Source: Actinomycetota bacterium
GTDB taxonomy: Bacteria; Actinomycetota; Actinomycetes; Mycobacteriales; Mycobacteriaceae
Assembly: GCA_018268465.1 (NCBI GenBank)
Contig: JAFDWN010000010.1
Span: 292,849-356,848, forward strand
Length of the DNA: 64,000 nt
Direction of reading: 5' to 3'
Of the stretch, positions 1-10,446 are shown one piece after another; positions within the stretch are counted from its first letter, which is position 1; each line of letters begins with the position of its first letter. Position numbers and translations under genes: made by a program. The notes beneath the pieces were generated by a model. The model was not told the origin of the DNA. It did not search any database and saw nothing but the letters and a program-made list of their open reading frames with translations.

Positions 1-503
1 TCCGGGTGCCCGCCGACCAGCTCGTCGGCGAGGAGAACCGCGGCTGGACCTATGCGAAGTTCCTGCTCGGCAACGAACGGACAGGCATCGCCGGTGTGGG
101 TCGCACGAAGGTACGCCTGGCCGAGGTGAAGAAGCGCGCCACCGAGACCGGCCTGATCGCCGATCCGCTGTTCGCCGCACGGCTGGCAGAGGTCGAAAAC
201 GAGCTGCTGGCACTCGAACTCACCCAGATGCGGGTGACGAGCGGATCGGCTGGAGGCAAACCGAATCCCGCCTCGTCGGTGCTCAAACTACGCGGCAGCC
301 AGCTCCAACAGCTGGCCACCGAGTTGCTCGTCGAGGTCGCCGGGCCCGATGCGCTGCCGTTCGGCGCGGGCGACGACATCGGGTCGCCGCTGTGGGCGCA
401 GGGCAGCGCGCCGCACTACCTCAACTACCGCAAAACGTCGATCTACGGTGGCAGCAACGAGATCCAGCGCACCATCATCGCGACCACCATTCTCGGATTG
501 TGA
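1..503 (+). CDS. Acyl-CoA dehydrogenase, C-terminal part (5' end outside window)
   Basis: The reading frame is open from the window edge (frame phase from base 3) to TGA at 501-503, so about 167 C-terminal residues are seen and the true start lies upstream. The visible part is the C-terminal helical domain of an acyl-CoA dehydrogenase: an ERTGIAG stretch, and near the end YGGSNEIQR, the usual nucleotide-binding tail followed by TIIATTILGL. These FAD enzymes make an alpha-beta double bond in acyl-CoA thioesters and pass electrons to ETF. The sequence resembles large subunits of the pimeloyl-CoA dehydrogenase type (family knowledge). It lies 8 bases upstream of a second acyl-CoA dehydrogenase, so the two are probably cotranscribed and may form a heteromer. 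The substrate cannot be told. Confidence 0.9.
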   Translation, partial: RVPADQLVGEENRGWTYAKFLLGNERTGIAGVGRTKVRLAEVKKRATETGLIADPLFAARLAEVENELLALELTQMRVTSGSAGGKPNPASSVLKLRGSQLQQLATELLVEVAGPDALPFGAGDDIGSPLWAQGSAPHYLNYRKTSIYGGSNEIQRTIIATTILGL

Positions 504-511
504 GGCAGCAG

Positions 512-1621
512 ATGGATTTCGATCTCACCGACGAACAGGTCATGTTGCGCGACACCACCCGGGACCTGCTGTCGCGCAGCTACGACGCGGAGAGCCGCAC
601 AAAGGTGGCCGACACCGACCTCGGCTGGAGTCGCGAGGTGTGGAACCGCCTGGCGGACACGGGGATTCTCGGGATCGGCGCCGACGCGACCCAGCTCGAG
701 GTGGCCCTGGTGCTCGTCGAATTCGGGCGCATGCTGGCACCCGAACCGCTGGTGCATGCGGTGCTGGCGCCGGCGTCGCTGATCGCCGAGGCAGGCACCG
801 CCGCGCAGCGGGAACTTGCCGACGAGGCGGCTGCGGGCACGCGGCTGCTGGCCTTCGCCCACCTCGAACCCGGGATGCGGACCGCAACCGCTGCTATCAC
901 GACATCCGCAGAACCGCAGGGTGATTCGTGGGTGTTGACGGGACACAAGAATCCGGTGCTCGCCGGCGACTGCGCACAGACGGCCATCGTCAGCGCGGCC
1001 CTGCCCGACGGTGGCACGGGGTTGTTCCTGGTCGACGTCACCGACGGATCGGCCGCGGTGACGCGGCGCCCCTACCGGACGTTCGACGGCCGTCGGGGTG
1101 CGGAGATCGTCCTGGACCACGCGACCGCCGAACCGCTCGGCGATTTCGCCGACGCCTCCGGCGCCATCGCCCGAACCGTGATCCGGATCCAGTCGGCGCT
1201 GTGCGCCGAGGCCGTCGGAGCGATGGACGAAGCGCTACGCCTGACCACCGAATACCTTAAGACCCGCAAGCAGTTCGGCGTCACGCTCAGCACGTTCCAG
1301 ACGCTCACCCAGCGCGCGGCCGACATGTATGTCTCATTGGAGCTGGCCCGCAGTATGAACCTCTATGCCGCGATGTCGATCGCCGACGGCACCTTCGACC
1401 CCCTCATCGCGGCCAGAGCCAAACTGCAAGTGGGACGTTCGGCACGGCACATCGCCCAGGAGTCGATCCAGTTGCACGGCGGCATCGGCGTCACCGCCGA
1501 GTATCCGGTCGGCCACTACGCCGCGCGACTCACCGCGATCGAGCACACCGCCGGTACCTCACAGGATCAGCTGCACGTCCTGATCGACCGGATCGGCGAC
1601 TACGGGATCGTCACACTCTGA
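512..1621 (+). CDS. Acyl-CoA dehydrogenase, degenerate-tail subunit
   Basis: A protein of 369 residues that starts MDFDLTDEQVMLRDTTRDLL, a typical acyl-CoA dehydrogenase N-terminus. The ATG at 512 was chosen because the frame upstream lies inside the preceding gene. Family features include an RKQFG motif (TRKQFGVTLSTFQ) and the helix ESIQLHGGIGVTAEYPVGHYAARL. The C-terminal tail reads HTAGTSQDQLHVLIDR where active single-type enzymes have GTSEIQR or GSNEIQR, so this copy lacks the standard nucleotide-contact tail. The gene directly upstream does have it. In mycobacterial alpha2beta2 FadE pairs one subunit is often degenerate in this way, so I infer that the two products work as a heteromer. 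The substrate is unknown. Confidence 0.9.
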   Translation: MDFDLTDEQVMLRDTTRDLLSRSYDAESRTKVADTDLGWSREVWNRLADTGILGIGADATQLEVALVLVEFGRMLAPEPLVHAVLAPASLIAEAGTAAQRELADEAAAGTRLLAFAHLEPGMRTATAAITTSAEPQGDSWVLTGHKNPVLAGDCAQTAIVSAALPDGGTGLFLVDVTDGSAAVTRRPYRTFDGRRGAEIVLDHATAEPLGDFADASGAIARTVIRIQSALCAEAVGAMDEALRLTTEYLKTRKQFGVTLSTFQTLTQRAADMYVSLELARSMNLYAAMSIADGTFDPLIAARAKLQVGRSARHIAQESIQLHGGIGVTAEYPVGHYAARLTAIEHTAGTSQDQLHVLIDRIGDYGIVTL

Positions 1622-1724
1622 CGTCATAGCGTCACGCTCTGAGGTCACGCGTCACCAATGCCGTTGTTGCCCAGACAACATCGAGGCACCGGGACTTGTC
1701 GGTGTCCTCTGTGATGATGGGGTC

Positions 1725-3023
1725 ATGTCCTCGAACCCCGCTCCGGTTGCCGAGCCCGGTGTTGTTGTGACGGGTAGTGAGCGGCTGGAGGCGTTGTTCG
1801 AGGAGCTGGCGCAGGTGTGCGGTCAGCGCAACGCGCTGGACGGGCGGATTGTGGAGATCGCCGCTGAGATCGACCGCGACGGGCTGTGGGGGGCCACCGG
1901 AGCCCGGTCGGTGGCCGCGTTGATGGCCTGGAAAACCGGGATGTCCCCGGCCAACGCGCACACCATCACCACCATCGCCGAACGCCGCACCGAGTTCCCG
2001 CGCTGCACCGCCGCGCTGCGTGAGGGGCGGCTGTCGCTGGATCAGGTCGGAGTCATCGCCGCCCGCGCCGCCGATGGATCCGATGAGCACTACGCCCAGC
2101 TGGCACCCCACGCCACTGTCACCCAGTTACGTACCGCGATCAAACTCGAACCCCGCCCCGACCCCACACCCGTATCGGAGCCGGAACGCTCGATCAGCAC
2201 CACCGTGCACGATGGCTACACCGTCTGGCGGATTCGCCTGCCCAGGATCGAGGCCGCCACCTTCGACGCCGCCCTGCAGTCCCATCACGACGCCCTGATC
2301 GCCGACTGGACACACCACCACCCCGACACCCATCCCGGCCAGGACACCGAAGGCGGGCAGTGCGGCGTGGATGGCGGGGGTGAGCGGGTGCCCCCGCTGC
2401 CGACCCGGGTGGATGCGTTGATGAGTTTGGTGAAAGCCGGCTGGGACGCCGATGCGGCACGCCGCCCCCACGCGCAGCGCACCACCGTGGTCGTGCACGT
2501 CGACGTCGCGGCGCGGGTCGCCGCGCTGCATCTGGGTCCACTGCTCACCGACGAGGACCGGCGCTACCTGCTCTGCGATGCGACGTGTGAGGTGTGGTAC
2601 GAACGGGACGGCCGACCGATCGGGACCGGGCGGGCCACGCGTACGGTCGGTCGGCGGTTGCGTCGGGTGTTGGAGCACCGCGACCACGGCACCTGCGTGG
2701 TCCCCGGCTGTGGGGCCACCCGCGCTCTGCACGCCCACCACCTGCGGCACTGGGAAGACGGCGGCCCCACCGACCTGTCCAACCTGGTACTGCTGTGCCC
2801 ATACCATCACCGGCTGCACCACCGCGGCACCATCACCCTCACCGGACCCGCCGAGCGGCTCACCATCACCGACGGCGACGGGCGACCCCTGACCTCGGCA
2901 TCGCTGGCCCGCCCACCGACCACACCCCCACCCACGGTTCCGCCCTACACCGGACCCACCGGCGAACGCGCCCAATGGTGGTGGTACCAGCCCTACCAAC
3001 CACCCTCACCGACGCCGAACTAG
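1725..3023 (+). CDS. DUF222 / 13E12-repeat family protein with C-terminal HNH endonuclease domain
   Basis: A protein of 432 residues. The N-terminal half (about residues 20-290) is the DUF222 or 13E12 region common in multiple copies in mycobacterial genomes (GARSVAALMAWKTGMSPANAH, then LSLDQVGVIAARA). The C-terminal part holds an HNH nuclease fold: HGTCVVPGCGA, then ALHAHHLRHWEDGG, then NLVLLCPYHHRLHH, which gives the paired cysteines and histidines for zinc and the HNH metal site. The tail is rich in proline and threonine. The biological role of this family is not settled; several copies sit at mobile or recombining loci, but no insertion sequence or flanking repeat was seen here. The ATG at 1725 begins the open frame. 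Confidence 0.9.
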   Translation: MSSNPAPVAEPGVVVTGSERLEALFEELAQVCGQRNALDGRIVEIAAEIDRDGLWGATGARSVAALMAWKTGMSPANAHTITTIAERRTEFPRCTAALREGRLSLDQVGVIAARAADGSDEHYAQLAPHATVTQLRTAIKLEPRPDPTPVSEPERSISTTVHDGYTVWRIRLPRIEAATFDAALQSHHDALIADWTHHHPDTHPGQDTEGGQCGVDGGGERVPPLPTRVDALMSLVKAGWDADAARRPHAQRTTVVVHVDVAARVAALHLGPLLTDEDRRYLLCDATCEVWYERDGRPIGTGRATRTVGRRLRRVLEHRDHGTCVVPGCGATRALHAHHLRHWEDGGPTDLSNLVLLCPYHHRLHHRGTITLTGPAERLTITDGDGRPLTSASLARPPTTPPPTVPPYTGPTGERAQWWWYQPYQPPSPTPN

Positions 3024-3045
3024 GCCGGCGTATCGGTTACCCCGG

Positions 3046-3062
3046 GGAGAGCCGAACTCCCA
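3046..3062. terminator. Weak hairpin between convergent genes
   Basis: GGGAG and CTCCC flank a 7-base loop between the HNH gene (plus) and mak (minus). The stem is only 5 base pairs and there is no T tract, so this is a weak terminator candidate. Confidence 0.3.
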
Positions 3063-3109
3063 TCCGCGGCGCCCGGCACTCGACCCGGCGGAGTCGTCGC
3101 GCCGCGCGG

Positions 3110-4479
3110 TCAGCCCGCGATCCGGCCGATCGACCGCAGCGGGATCGGCAGCCAGCTCGGGCGGTGCCGGGCCTCGTAGGCCGTCTCGTACACCGCCTTG
3201 TCCAGTTCGTAGGCGGCGAGCAAAGGTGCGGAGTCGCGCGGATCGCTGCCCGACACCGCTGCGTAGCCGTCGCAGAACGACGAGCTGTTGCGCTCCACCC
3301 ATTCGCGGGCGCGGGCCGCAAGCTGTTTGTCGCGCTGCCCGTCGTCGCCGCCCGAGGCGCCGCGTTCGATCAGGCGTTGATAGGCCGCGTACTCGTAGGA
3401 CCGCAGCATGCCCGCGACGTCACGCAGCGGGGAATCGGGGCGGCGCCGCTCGTCGAGCGGCTGGCCGGGTTCACCCTCGAAGTCGATGAGCAGCCAGCTC
3501 TCCGGGGTGCGCAGCACCTGACCGAGATGCAGATCGCCGTGGACGCGCTGCACCGTGACGGTCTCCTCGGCCAGCTTGCGGTAGCGCTCCTCGATGAGGG
3601 GGGCGTAGCGCTGCAGGTCGGGTACCGCCACCGCCGCCGCGGTCAGCCGTTCCAGCATGGCCTCGGCCGGGAACGTCACCGTCGACGTGCCCAACTCGCC
3701 GGCCAGACACGCGTGTACCGACGCCACCGCCTCGCCGAGCCGGTAGGACTCCCCGGCGAAATCGCCGCCCACCTCGTCGGCGTACAGGTCACCCTCGGCG
3801 AACAGGTCGCGGGTGCTGGCCGTGGCCATATCCCAACCCTCGGCGGAGTTGCCCGCGTAGGCGGTCACCATCCCCAGCGCCGACGACTCCACGTTCGGCG
3901 CGCCCGTGGTCTCGAACGACCCGAGCAGGCGTGCGACGTGCGGATTGCCGGCCCGCGCCAGCACCCGGTTCAGTTCGATGTCGGGATTGACCCCGGGGGT
4001 CACCCGCCGGAAGAGCTTGAGGATGGCGGCCTCGTCGAACACCACGCTGGTGTTGCTCTGTTCGGCGCCGAACACCCGCGGCGCCTCGTCGAGCGGCAGC
4101 GCAGCGCCGGGCTCCTTGGCGAACGTGACCGCGCCGACCGCCGCAGATTCGTCCATGAGTTGCAACAACAGCCGTGCGGCCGACGGGTCGTGCAGTGCGT
4201 CGAAGGCGGTGCGGTCGCCGTCGGGCCCCGCCGCCGCACCGATCACGGCGTTGGCGGGATGGTCCTCGCCGCCGTGGTCCCAGCCCACCAGCACCTGGTA
4301 GCGCTCGGCCGAACGGTCGGTGTAGGTGACGTCGAGCAGGACGAGATCCACATCGGTCCGCAGCGCCACCACCAGCGCCGGCTCCACCGTGGCCAGCTCA
4401 CGACCTCTGCCCGCGTACCACCGCTGGTGTGGAAGCCAATCCCTCCAGGGCACTCGGGCCGGCGGGCCGGCAGGCGCGT

Positions 4480-4483
<4 letters not shown>
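3110..4483 (-). CDS. mak: Maltokinase (ATP:maltose 1-phosphotransferase)
   Basis: A protein of 457 residues, the usual size for mycobacterial maltokinase. It phosphorylates maltose to maltose 1-phosphate, the GlgE substrate for alpha-glucan synthesis. The eukaryotic-like kinase core is visible: [11 protein letters not shown] (HGD at 315-317, catalytic loop) and [10 protein letters not shown] (D334, metal-binding aspartate). The N-terminal cap has [14 protein letters not shown], typical of the family. The start ATG overlaps the stop of treS by 4 bases (4480-4483), so the two are translationally coupled. This matches the family, because TreS makes maltose from trehalose and binds Mak in mycobacteria. 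No glgE or glgB is in this window. Confidence 0.96.
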
Positions 4484-6303
<1,820 letters not shown>

Positions 6304-6305
6304 CA

Positions 6306-6315
6306 GTTCTAGAAC
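6306..6315. promoter_or_regulatory. Perfect 10-base palindrome just upstream of treS
   Basis: GTTCTAGAAC reads the same on both strands and ends 2 bases from the treS start codon. Its position would suit a repressor site or a leader element. No regulator can be assigned. Confidence 0.35.
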
Positions 6316-6432
6316 CTACCCAACCGCGCTGAAAATAAATCACCGACGAACGCGATCCGTGCCGTCACACCCGTTATCGGGACCGAACCGCTTTGGTGGC
6401 AACGACATTGGCCGCACAGAGCCGTATTCGGG

Positions 6433-6438
6433 TATGGT
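6433..6438 (+). promoter_or_regulatory. -10 element, leaderless promoter
   Basis: TATGGT ends 6 bases before the GTG at 6445. This spacing puts the transcription start at or next to the start codon, the arrangement known for leaderless mycobacterial mRNAs. Confidence 0.5.
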
Positions 6439-6444
6439 GCGCAG

Positions 6445-7245
6445 GTGGTAACCCGCGATCACGGCGACCCGCGCGACGCCCCGTCGGTGCCGCCGCCGAG
6501 TGGCGAGGTCGCCAACCCGGCGCGGCCGTCGGCCGCGGAGGAGGCGCGCACCGTCGCCGCGTCGACGAATGCCGGCACGTTGGCGACGCTGACCTCGTCC
6601 GGCGATCCGTGGGCGTCGTTCGTCACCTTCGGCCTGCTCGGCGGTGCGCCGGTGCTGTGCGTGTCGAACCTGGCCGAGCATGGGCGCAACCTGGCGGTCG
6701 ATCCGCGGGCCAGCATCGCGATCGTCTCACCGGACATCCCGAGCGACCCCCTGGCCGGCGCCAGGGTCACCCTGGCCGGGGTGGCCGAACGGCCGGTGGG
6801 CGCGGAGTCGGCGGCGGCCCGGCAGGCCCACCTGGAGGCGGTCGCCGCGGCGAAGTACTACATCGATTACAGCGACTTCTCGGTATGGGTGTTGCGGGTG
6901 CACCGGGTGCGCTGGGTCGGCGGCTACGGCCGGATGGATTCGGCAACCGGCGACGAGTACGCGGCGGCCGAACCCGATCCCGTGCGGCCGTACGCGGCGG
7001 CGGCTATCGCCCACCTCAACGGCGACCACGCACCCGCGCTGGCGGCCATGGCCCGCCAGTTCGGCGGATACCCCGATACCGTCGCCGCCGTCTGCACGGG
7101 TGCCGACCGCTACGGTCTGGACCTGCGGGTGAGCACCGAACGCGGGGACGCCTACACCCGGGTCGGGTACAGCGCGCCCATCGACTCGATCGACGACCTG
7201 CGGGCGGCCACCGTCGAGCTGACCGTCCACGCCCGCCACGCCTGA
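6445..7245 (+). CDS. HugZ-like split-barrel protein with DUF2470 domain
   Basis: A protein of 266 residues. Residues about 30-170 are a pyridoxamine-5'-phosphate-oxidase-type split barrel (TLATLTSSGDPWASFVTFG, then DPRASIAIVSPD). Residues about 185-262 match the DUF2470 domain (AAIAHLNGDHAPALAAMARQFGG). This two-domain layout is that of HugZ-family haem-binding or haem-degrading proteins and of related proteins of unknown function. The start GTG at 6445 was chosen because a -10 hexamer lies 6 bases upstream and no Shine-Dalgarno sequence is needed for a leaderless mRNA. It lies 39 bases ahead of a phosphoribosyltransferase gene that has its own leaderless promoter. Haem oxygenase activity is possible but not shown. 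Confidence 0.85.
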   Translation: MVTRDHGDPRDAPSVPPPSGEVANPARPSAAEEARTVAASTNAGTLATLTSSGDPWASFVTFGLLGGAPVLCVSNLAEHGRNLAVDPRASIAIVSPDIPSDPLAGARVTLAGVAERPVGAESAAARQAHLEAVAAAKYYIDYSDFSVWVLRVHRVRWVGGYGRMDSATGDEYAAAEPDPVRPYAAAAIAHLNGDHAPALAAMARQFGGYPDTVAAVCTGADRYGLDLRVSTERGDAYTRVGYSAPIDSIDDLRAATVELTVHARHA

Positions 7246-7271
7246 GCGCGGTTCCTCCCGCGGCGGTGCAA

Positions 7272-7277
7272 TACGAT
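7272..7277 (+). promoter_or_regulatory. -10 element, leaderless promoter
   Basis: TACGAT ends 7 bases before the ATG at 7285, a leaderless arrangement. Confidence 0.5.
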
Positions 7278-7284
7278 CGCGGGT

Positions 7285-7863
7285 ATGTCAGCTGAGACCC
7301 GGCGCCCCGACACGTGGCAAGCGGCCTTCGACCTGATCCGCACCAGGGGACACGAGCGCAGGGAAGAGCCGTTCCGGCTGGCCAGCGGGCAGCTCAGCCA
7401 CGACTACATCGACGGTAAGTACGCCGTGGACACCGGCGAGCGGCTGGCCGTGGTCAGCCGCGCGGTCGCCGACCTCGCCGCGCTCAACGGCATCGAGTAC
7501 GACGCCGTCGGTGGGCTCACGATGGGGGCCGACCCGCTGGCGCACGGTGTCGCGATCGTCACCGGCAAGGCGTGGTTCTCGGTGCGCAAAGAGCAGAAGC
7601 AGCGTGGCCGCGAACAGTGGATCGAAGGCACCCGCATCACCCCCGGCATGCGGGTGCTGCTGGTCGACGACGTGATCAGCACCGGGGGGTCGACCGTCAA
7701 GGCGCTCGACCGTGTGGTCGAGGCGGGTGCGGTGGTCACCGGCGTGATCCCGATGGTCGACAGGGGCGACGTGGCCACCACGTGCTTCGCCGAACTGGGC
7801 GTGCCGTTCTTCGCGCTGGTCACCTACCGCGATCTGGGTATCGAGCCGATCCGCGCGGTGTAG
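7285..7863 (+). CDS. Orotate phosphoribosyltransferase-like protein
   Basis: A protein of 192 residues with a type I phosphoribosyltransferase fold. The PRPP-binding motif is clear: RVLLVDDVISTGGSTVKAL (about residues 128-146), and the hood region has FRLASGQLSHDYIDGKYAV. Orotate phosphoribosyltransferase (PyrE) makes OMP from orotate and PRPP in pyrimidine synthesis. Mycobacteria usually carry pyrE elsewhere, so this could be the housekeeping enzyme or a paralogue; the neighbours (HugZ-like and DAP decarboxylase-like genes) do not settle it. A strong hairpin terminator follows the stop codon. The ATG at 7285 has a leaderless-type -10 upstream. Confidence 0.85.
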   Translation: MSAETRRPDTWQAAFDLIRTRGHERREEPFRLASGQLSHDYIDGKYAVDTGERLAVVSRAVADLAALNGIEYDAVGGLTMGADPLAHGVAIVTGKAWFSVRKEQKQRGREQWIEGTRITPGMRVLLVDDVISTGGSTVKALDRVVEAGAVVTGVIPMVDRGDVATTCFAELGVPFFALVTYRDLGIEPIRAV

Positions 7864-7875
7864 CTCCCCGCTGAC

Positions 7876-7904
7876 TGCCCGGTTCGTGCAGGAACCGGGC
7901 ATTT
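7876..7904 (+). terminator. Intrinsic terminator after the phosphoribosyltransferase gene
   Basis: TGCCCGGTTC pairs perfectly with GAACCGGGCA over 10 base pairs around a 6-base loop and is followed by TTT. Confidence 0.8.
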
Positions 7905-7984
7905 GCGTGAAGATCGCCCGCTGACGCGTCAAGACCTCGTCAAGGGTGCTGCCGCCGGCCCGCCGCGGCGCGCAGGCTGGATTC

Positions 7985-9325
7985 ATGACGTTACTGGATC
8001 ATCTGCCGTCGCTGCGTCACGCCGGGACGCCCCGTATCGACCCGGCGATCTGGCCGCTGACGGCCATCGTCGACGATGTGGGCCGCCTGCAGGTCGGTGG
8101 TGTGGCCCTGACCGATCTGGCCGACGAATTCGGCACCCCGGCCTATGTTCTGGACGAGGACGACTTCCGCAGGCGGATGGCTCGATACCGCCGCGCGATG
8201 CCCGGGATGACGGTGGCCTACGCCGGTAAGTCCCTGTTGACCACCGCCGTGGCACGCTGGGTGTCCGACGCCGGTCTGGGCCTGGACGTCAGTTCCGCTG
8301 GCGAGCTGGCGACGGCGCTGGCCGGAGGTATGGATCCCGCCCGGATCATCCTGCACGGCAACGCGAAATCGTTCGATGAGTTGCGTGATGCCACCGCCGC
8401 CGGGGTCGGACGGGTGGTGGTCGACTCGCCGACGGACGTGACCTATCTGGCCTGTTCGGCGCGCCGGCCGCAGCCGGTGTTGCTGCGGGTGACGCCGGGC
8501 ATCGACATCCACGGGCACGCCGCGGTGACCACCGGCGTCGACGACCAGAAGTTCGGCTTCCCGTTGACCGGCGGCGCGGCCGATCGCGCGGTGCGGCGCA
8601 TCCTCGCCCAACCCCGGCTCGAACTGGTCGGCCTGCACTGCCATATCGGCTCGCAGGTCGGCGATCCGGCGCTCTACGGGCATGCGGTGCACCGGATGAT
8701 CGCCGCCATGGCCGGTATTCGCGCCCGCCATTCGATGATCCTCACCGAACTCAACATCGGTGGCGGGCATGCCGTTCCGTATCGGAGCGGGGATGGCGAG
8801 CTGGATCCGCAACAGTTCGCCGAATGTGTCGACGATGCACTCGATCGGGCCTGTGCGGCGGAGCGTTTTCCCCGCCCGCGGGTCGTCGTCGAACCCGGCC
8901 GCGCGATCAGCGCCAGAGCCGGTATCACCCTCTACCGGGTGGTGTCGGTCAGGTCGCAGCCCGGGGGGCGGACATTCGCCGCCGTCGACGGCGGTATGTC
9001 CGACAACCCCAGGGTCGGCCTGTACGGTGCGAAATACACTGTGGCGCTGGCGAACCGGCATCCGATCGGCCCGACTCGCCCGGTCACCGTCGCGGGGCGC
9101 CACTGCGAGTCCGGCGACGAGATCGCCAGGGATGCGGAGCTGCCCGACGACCTGCACCCCGGCGACCTGCTCGCGGTGGCGTGCACGGGGGCCTACCACC
9201 ACAGCATGGCGTCCAACTACAACATGGTGTGCCGCCCGCCGGTAGTCGGGGTGCGGCACGGACGGCCCAGCCTGCTCGTGCGCCGCGAGACGACCGCCGA
9301 TCTGATGGCCAGGGATTGCGGCTGA
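7985..9325 (+). CDS. Diaminopimelate decarboxylase-like PLP enzyme (LysA paralogue)
   Basis: A protein of 446 residues, fold type III PLP decarboxylase. The PLP lysine is in VAYAGKSLL (YAxK-type motif). Further family motifs are GLDVSSAGEL, ILHGNAKS, GLHCHIGSQV, VVEPGRAISA, VDGGMSDN, HCESGDEI and the C-terminal YNMVCRPPVV. These match LysA, which turns meso-diaminopimelate into lysine. The housekeeping mycobacterial lysA is normally beside argS and thrA, which are absent here, so this is more likely a second copy with another amino-acid or amine substrate. That is inference from context only. The ATG at 7985 gives a LysA-like length; an earlier in-frame start at 7946 would add 13 residues. 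Confidence 0.85.
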   Translation: MTLLDHLPSLRHAGTPRIDPAIWPLTAIVDDVGRLQVGGVALTDLADEFGTPAYVLDEDDFRRRMARYRRAMPGMTVAYAGKSLLTTAVARWVSDAGLGLDVSSAGELATALAGGMDPARIILHGNAKSFDELRDATAAGVGRVVVDSPTDVTYLACSARRPQPVLLRVTPGIDIHGHAAVTTGVDDQKFGFPLTGGAADRAVRRILAQPRLELVGLHCHIGSQVGDPALYGHAVHRMIAAMAGIRARHSMILTELNIGGGHAVPYRSGDGELDPQQFAECVDDALDRACAAERFPRPRVVVEPGRAISARAGITLYRVVSVRSQPGGRTFAAVDGGMSDNPRVGLYGAKYTVALANRHPIGPTRPVTVAGRHCESGDEIARDAELPDDLHPGDLLAVACTGAYHHSMASNYNMVCRPPVVGVRHGRPSLLVRRETTADLMARDCG

Positions 9326-9359
9326 ACCCCACCGACTGCACGGATGTTGTACGCATTTC

Positions 9360-9401
9360 GCGGGAGGGCCCGCAAACTTCCGTACTTTCGGGCGGACCCG
9401 A
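9360..9401. terminator. Two short hairpins between convergent genes
   Basis: GCGGG-AGGG-CCCGC (9360-9373) and TCGGG-CGGA-CCCGA (9388-9401) lie between the DAP decarboxylase-like gene and the convergent ABC operon. Each stem is 5 base pairs, which is weak, but two in tandem suit a bidirectional stop. Confidence 0.45.
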
Positions 9402-9402
9402 G

Positions 9403-10446
9403 TCAGGCCGCGACGACCAGAACCCCCGCCGGCTCGACACCCACGCTCACCGACTGCCCCGGCGCGAAGGTGCGGGCCTGCGAACTGCTCATCTGCGCAC
9501 CGACGACCGACCCGTCGGCCAGCGTGCAGTACACCCGCGAGATCGGTCCGAGGAACGCCACCGAGCTGACGGTGGCCGCGCCGTCGGCCGCGGGGGTGAC
9601 GGTCAGCGACTCCGGGCGCACCATGGCCAGTCCGGTACCGGCGGTGATCGACCCGGACAGTGCGGGTACCGACGTGCCCAGCAGCCGCGCCTGCCCGCCG
9701 GACACCTCCGCGGGCACCTTGTTGTTCAGCCCGACGAATTCCGCGACGAACGGTGTCGCCGGATTGGCGTAGAGGTCCGACGGCGCGGCGAGCTGCTCCA
9801 GTTTGCCCTGGCTCATCACCCCGACCCGGTCGGCGACGGCGAGCGCCTCCTCCTGGTCGTGGGTGACGAACAGCGTCGTGGTGCCGACTTCCAGCTGCAC
9901 ACGCCGGATTTCGTCGCGCAGCTGGGTGCGTACCTTGGCGTCCAGCGCCGAGAGCGGCTCGTCGAGCAGCAGCACCCGCGGCTGGATCGCCAGCGCCCTG
10001 GCCAGCGCGACGCGCTGCTGCTGACCGCCGGAGAGTTCGTTGGCGTACTTGTGCTTATGCGCGGCCAGCCCCACCAGGTCGAGCATGTCCGCGGAACGGG
10101 ACAGCCTGTCGCCCTTGGCTTTACCGCGCATCTTGAGGCCGAACGCGACATTGTCCAGCACGGTCAGGTGCGGGAACAGGCTGTAGGCCTGGAAGACCAT
10201 CCCCATATCCCGCTTGTTGGCCGGGATCCGGCTGACATCCTGGCCACTCACGAGCACGGTGCCCGAGGTCGCCTCGTCCAGCCCGGCCAGGATGCGCAGC
10301 GCGGTGGTCTTGCCGCAACCCGACGGGCCGAGCAGCGCCACCAGCTCCCCGGGCTGCATATGCAGGGTCAGCCCGTCGAGCGCCTTCACGCTGCCGTAGA
10401 CCCGGGTCAGGTCGTTCAGTTCGACGGCGACGCCGTTCGTCGTCAT
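9403..10446 (-). CDS. ABC importer ATP-binding protein (spermidine/iron/phosphonate-type family)
   Basis: A protein of 347 residues. Walker A is LLGPSGCGKTT (about 38-48), the Q-loop is VFQAYSLFP, the signature is LSGGQQQRVAL (138-148) and Walker B is LLLDEPLSALD (159-169). The C-terminal 100 residues form a regulatory TOBE-like region, as in PotA/FbpC/MalK-type subunits. It powers the importer made by the next three genes. Its start ATG overlaps the stop of the permease gene by 4 bases, so the genes are coupled. The substrate class cannot be fixed: this family moves polyamines, ferric iron, thiamine or phosphonates. Confidence 0.93.
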   Translation of the reverse strand: MTTNGVAVELNDLTRVYGSVKALDGLTLHMQPGELVALLGPSGCGKTTALRILAGLDEATSGTVLVSGQDVSRIPANKRDMGMVFQAYSLFPHLTVLDNVAFGLKMRGKAKGDRLSRSADMLDLVGLAAHKHKYANELSGGQQQRVALARALAIQPRVLLLDEPLSALDAKVRTQLRDEIRRVQLEVGTTTLFVTHDQEEALAVADRVGVMSQGKLEQLAAPSDLYANPATPFVAEFVGLNNKVPAEVSGGQARLLGTSVPALSGSITAGTGLAMVRPESLTVTPAADGAATVSSVAFLGPISRVYCTLADGSVVGAQMSSSQARTFAPGQSVSVGVEPAGVLVVAA

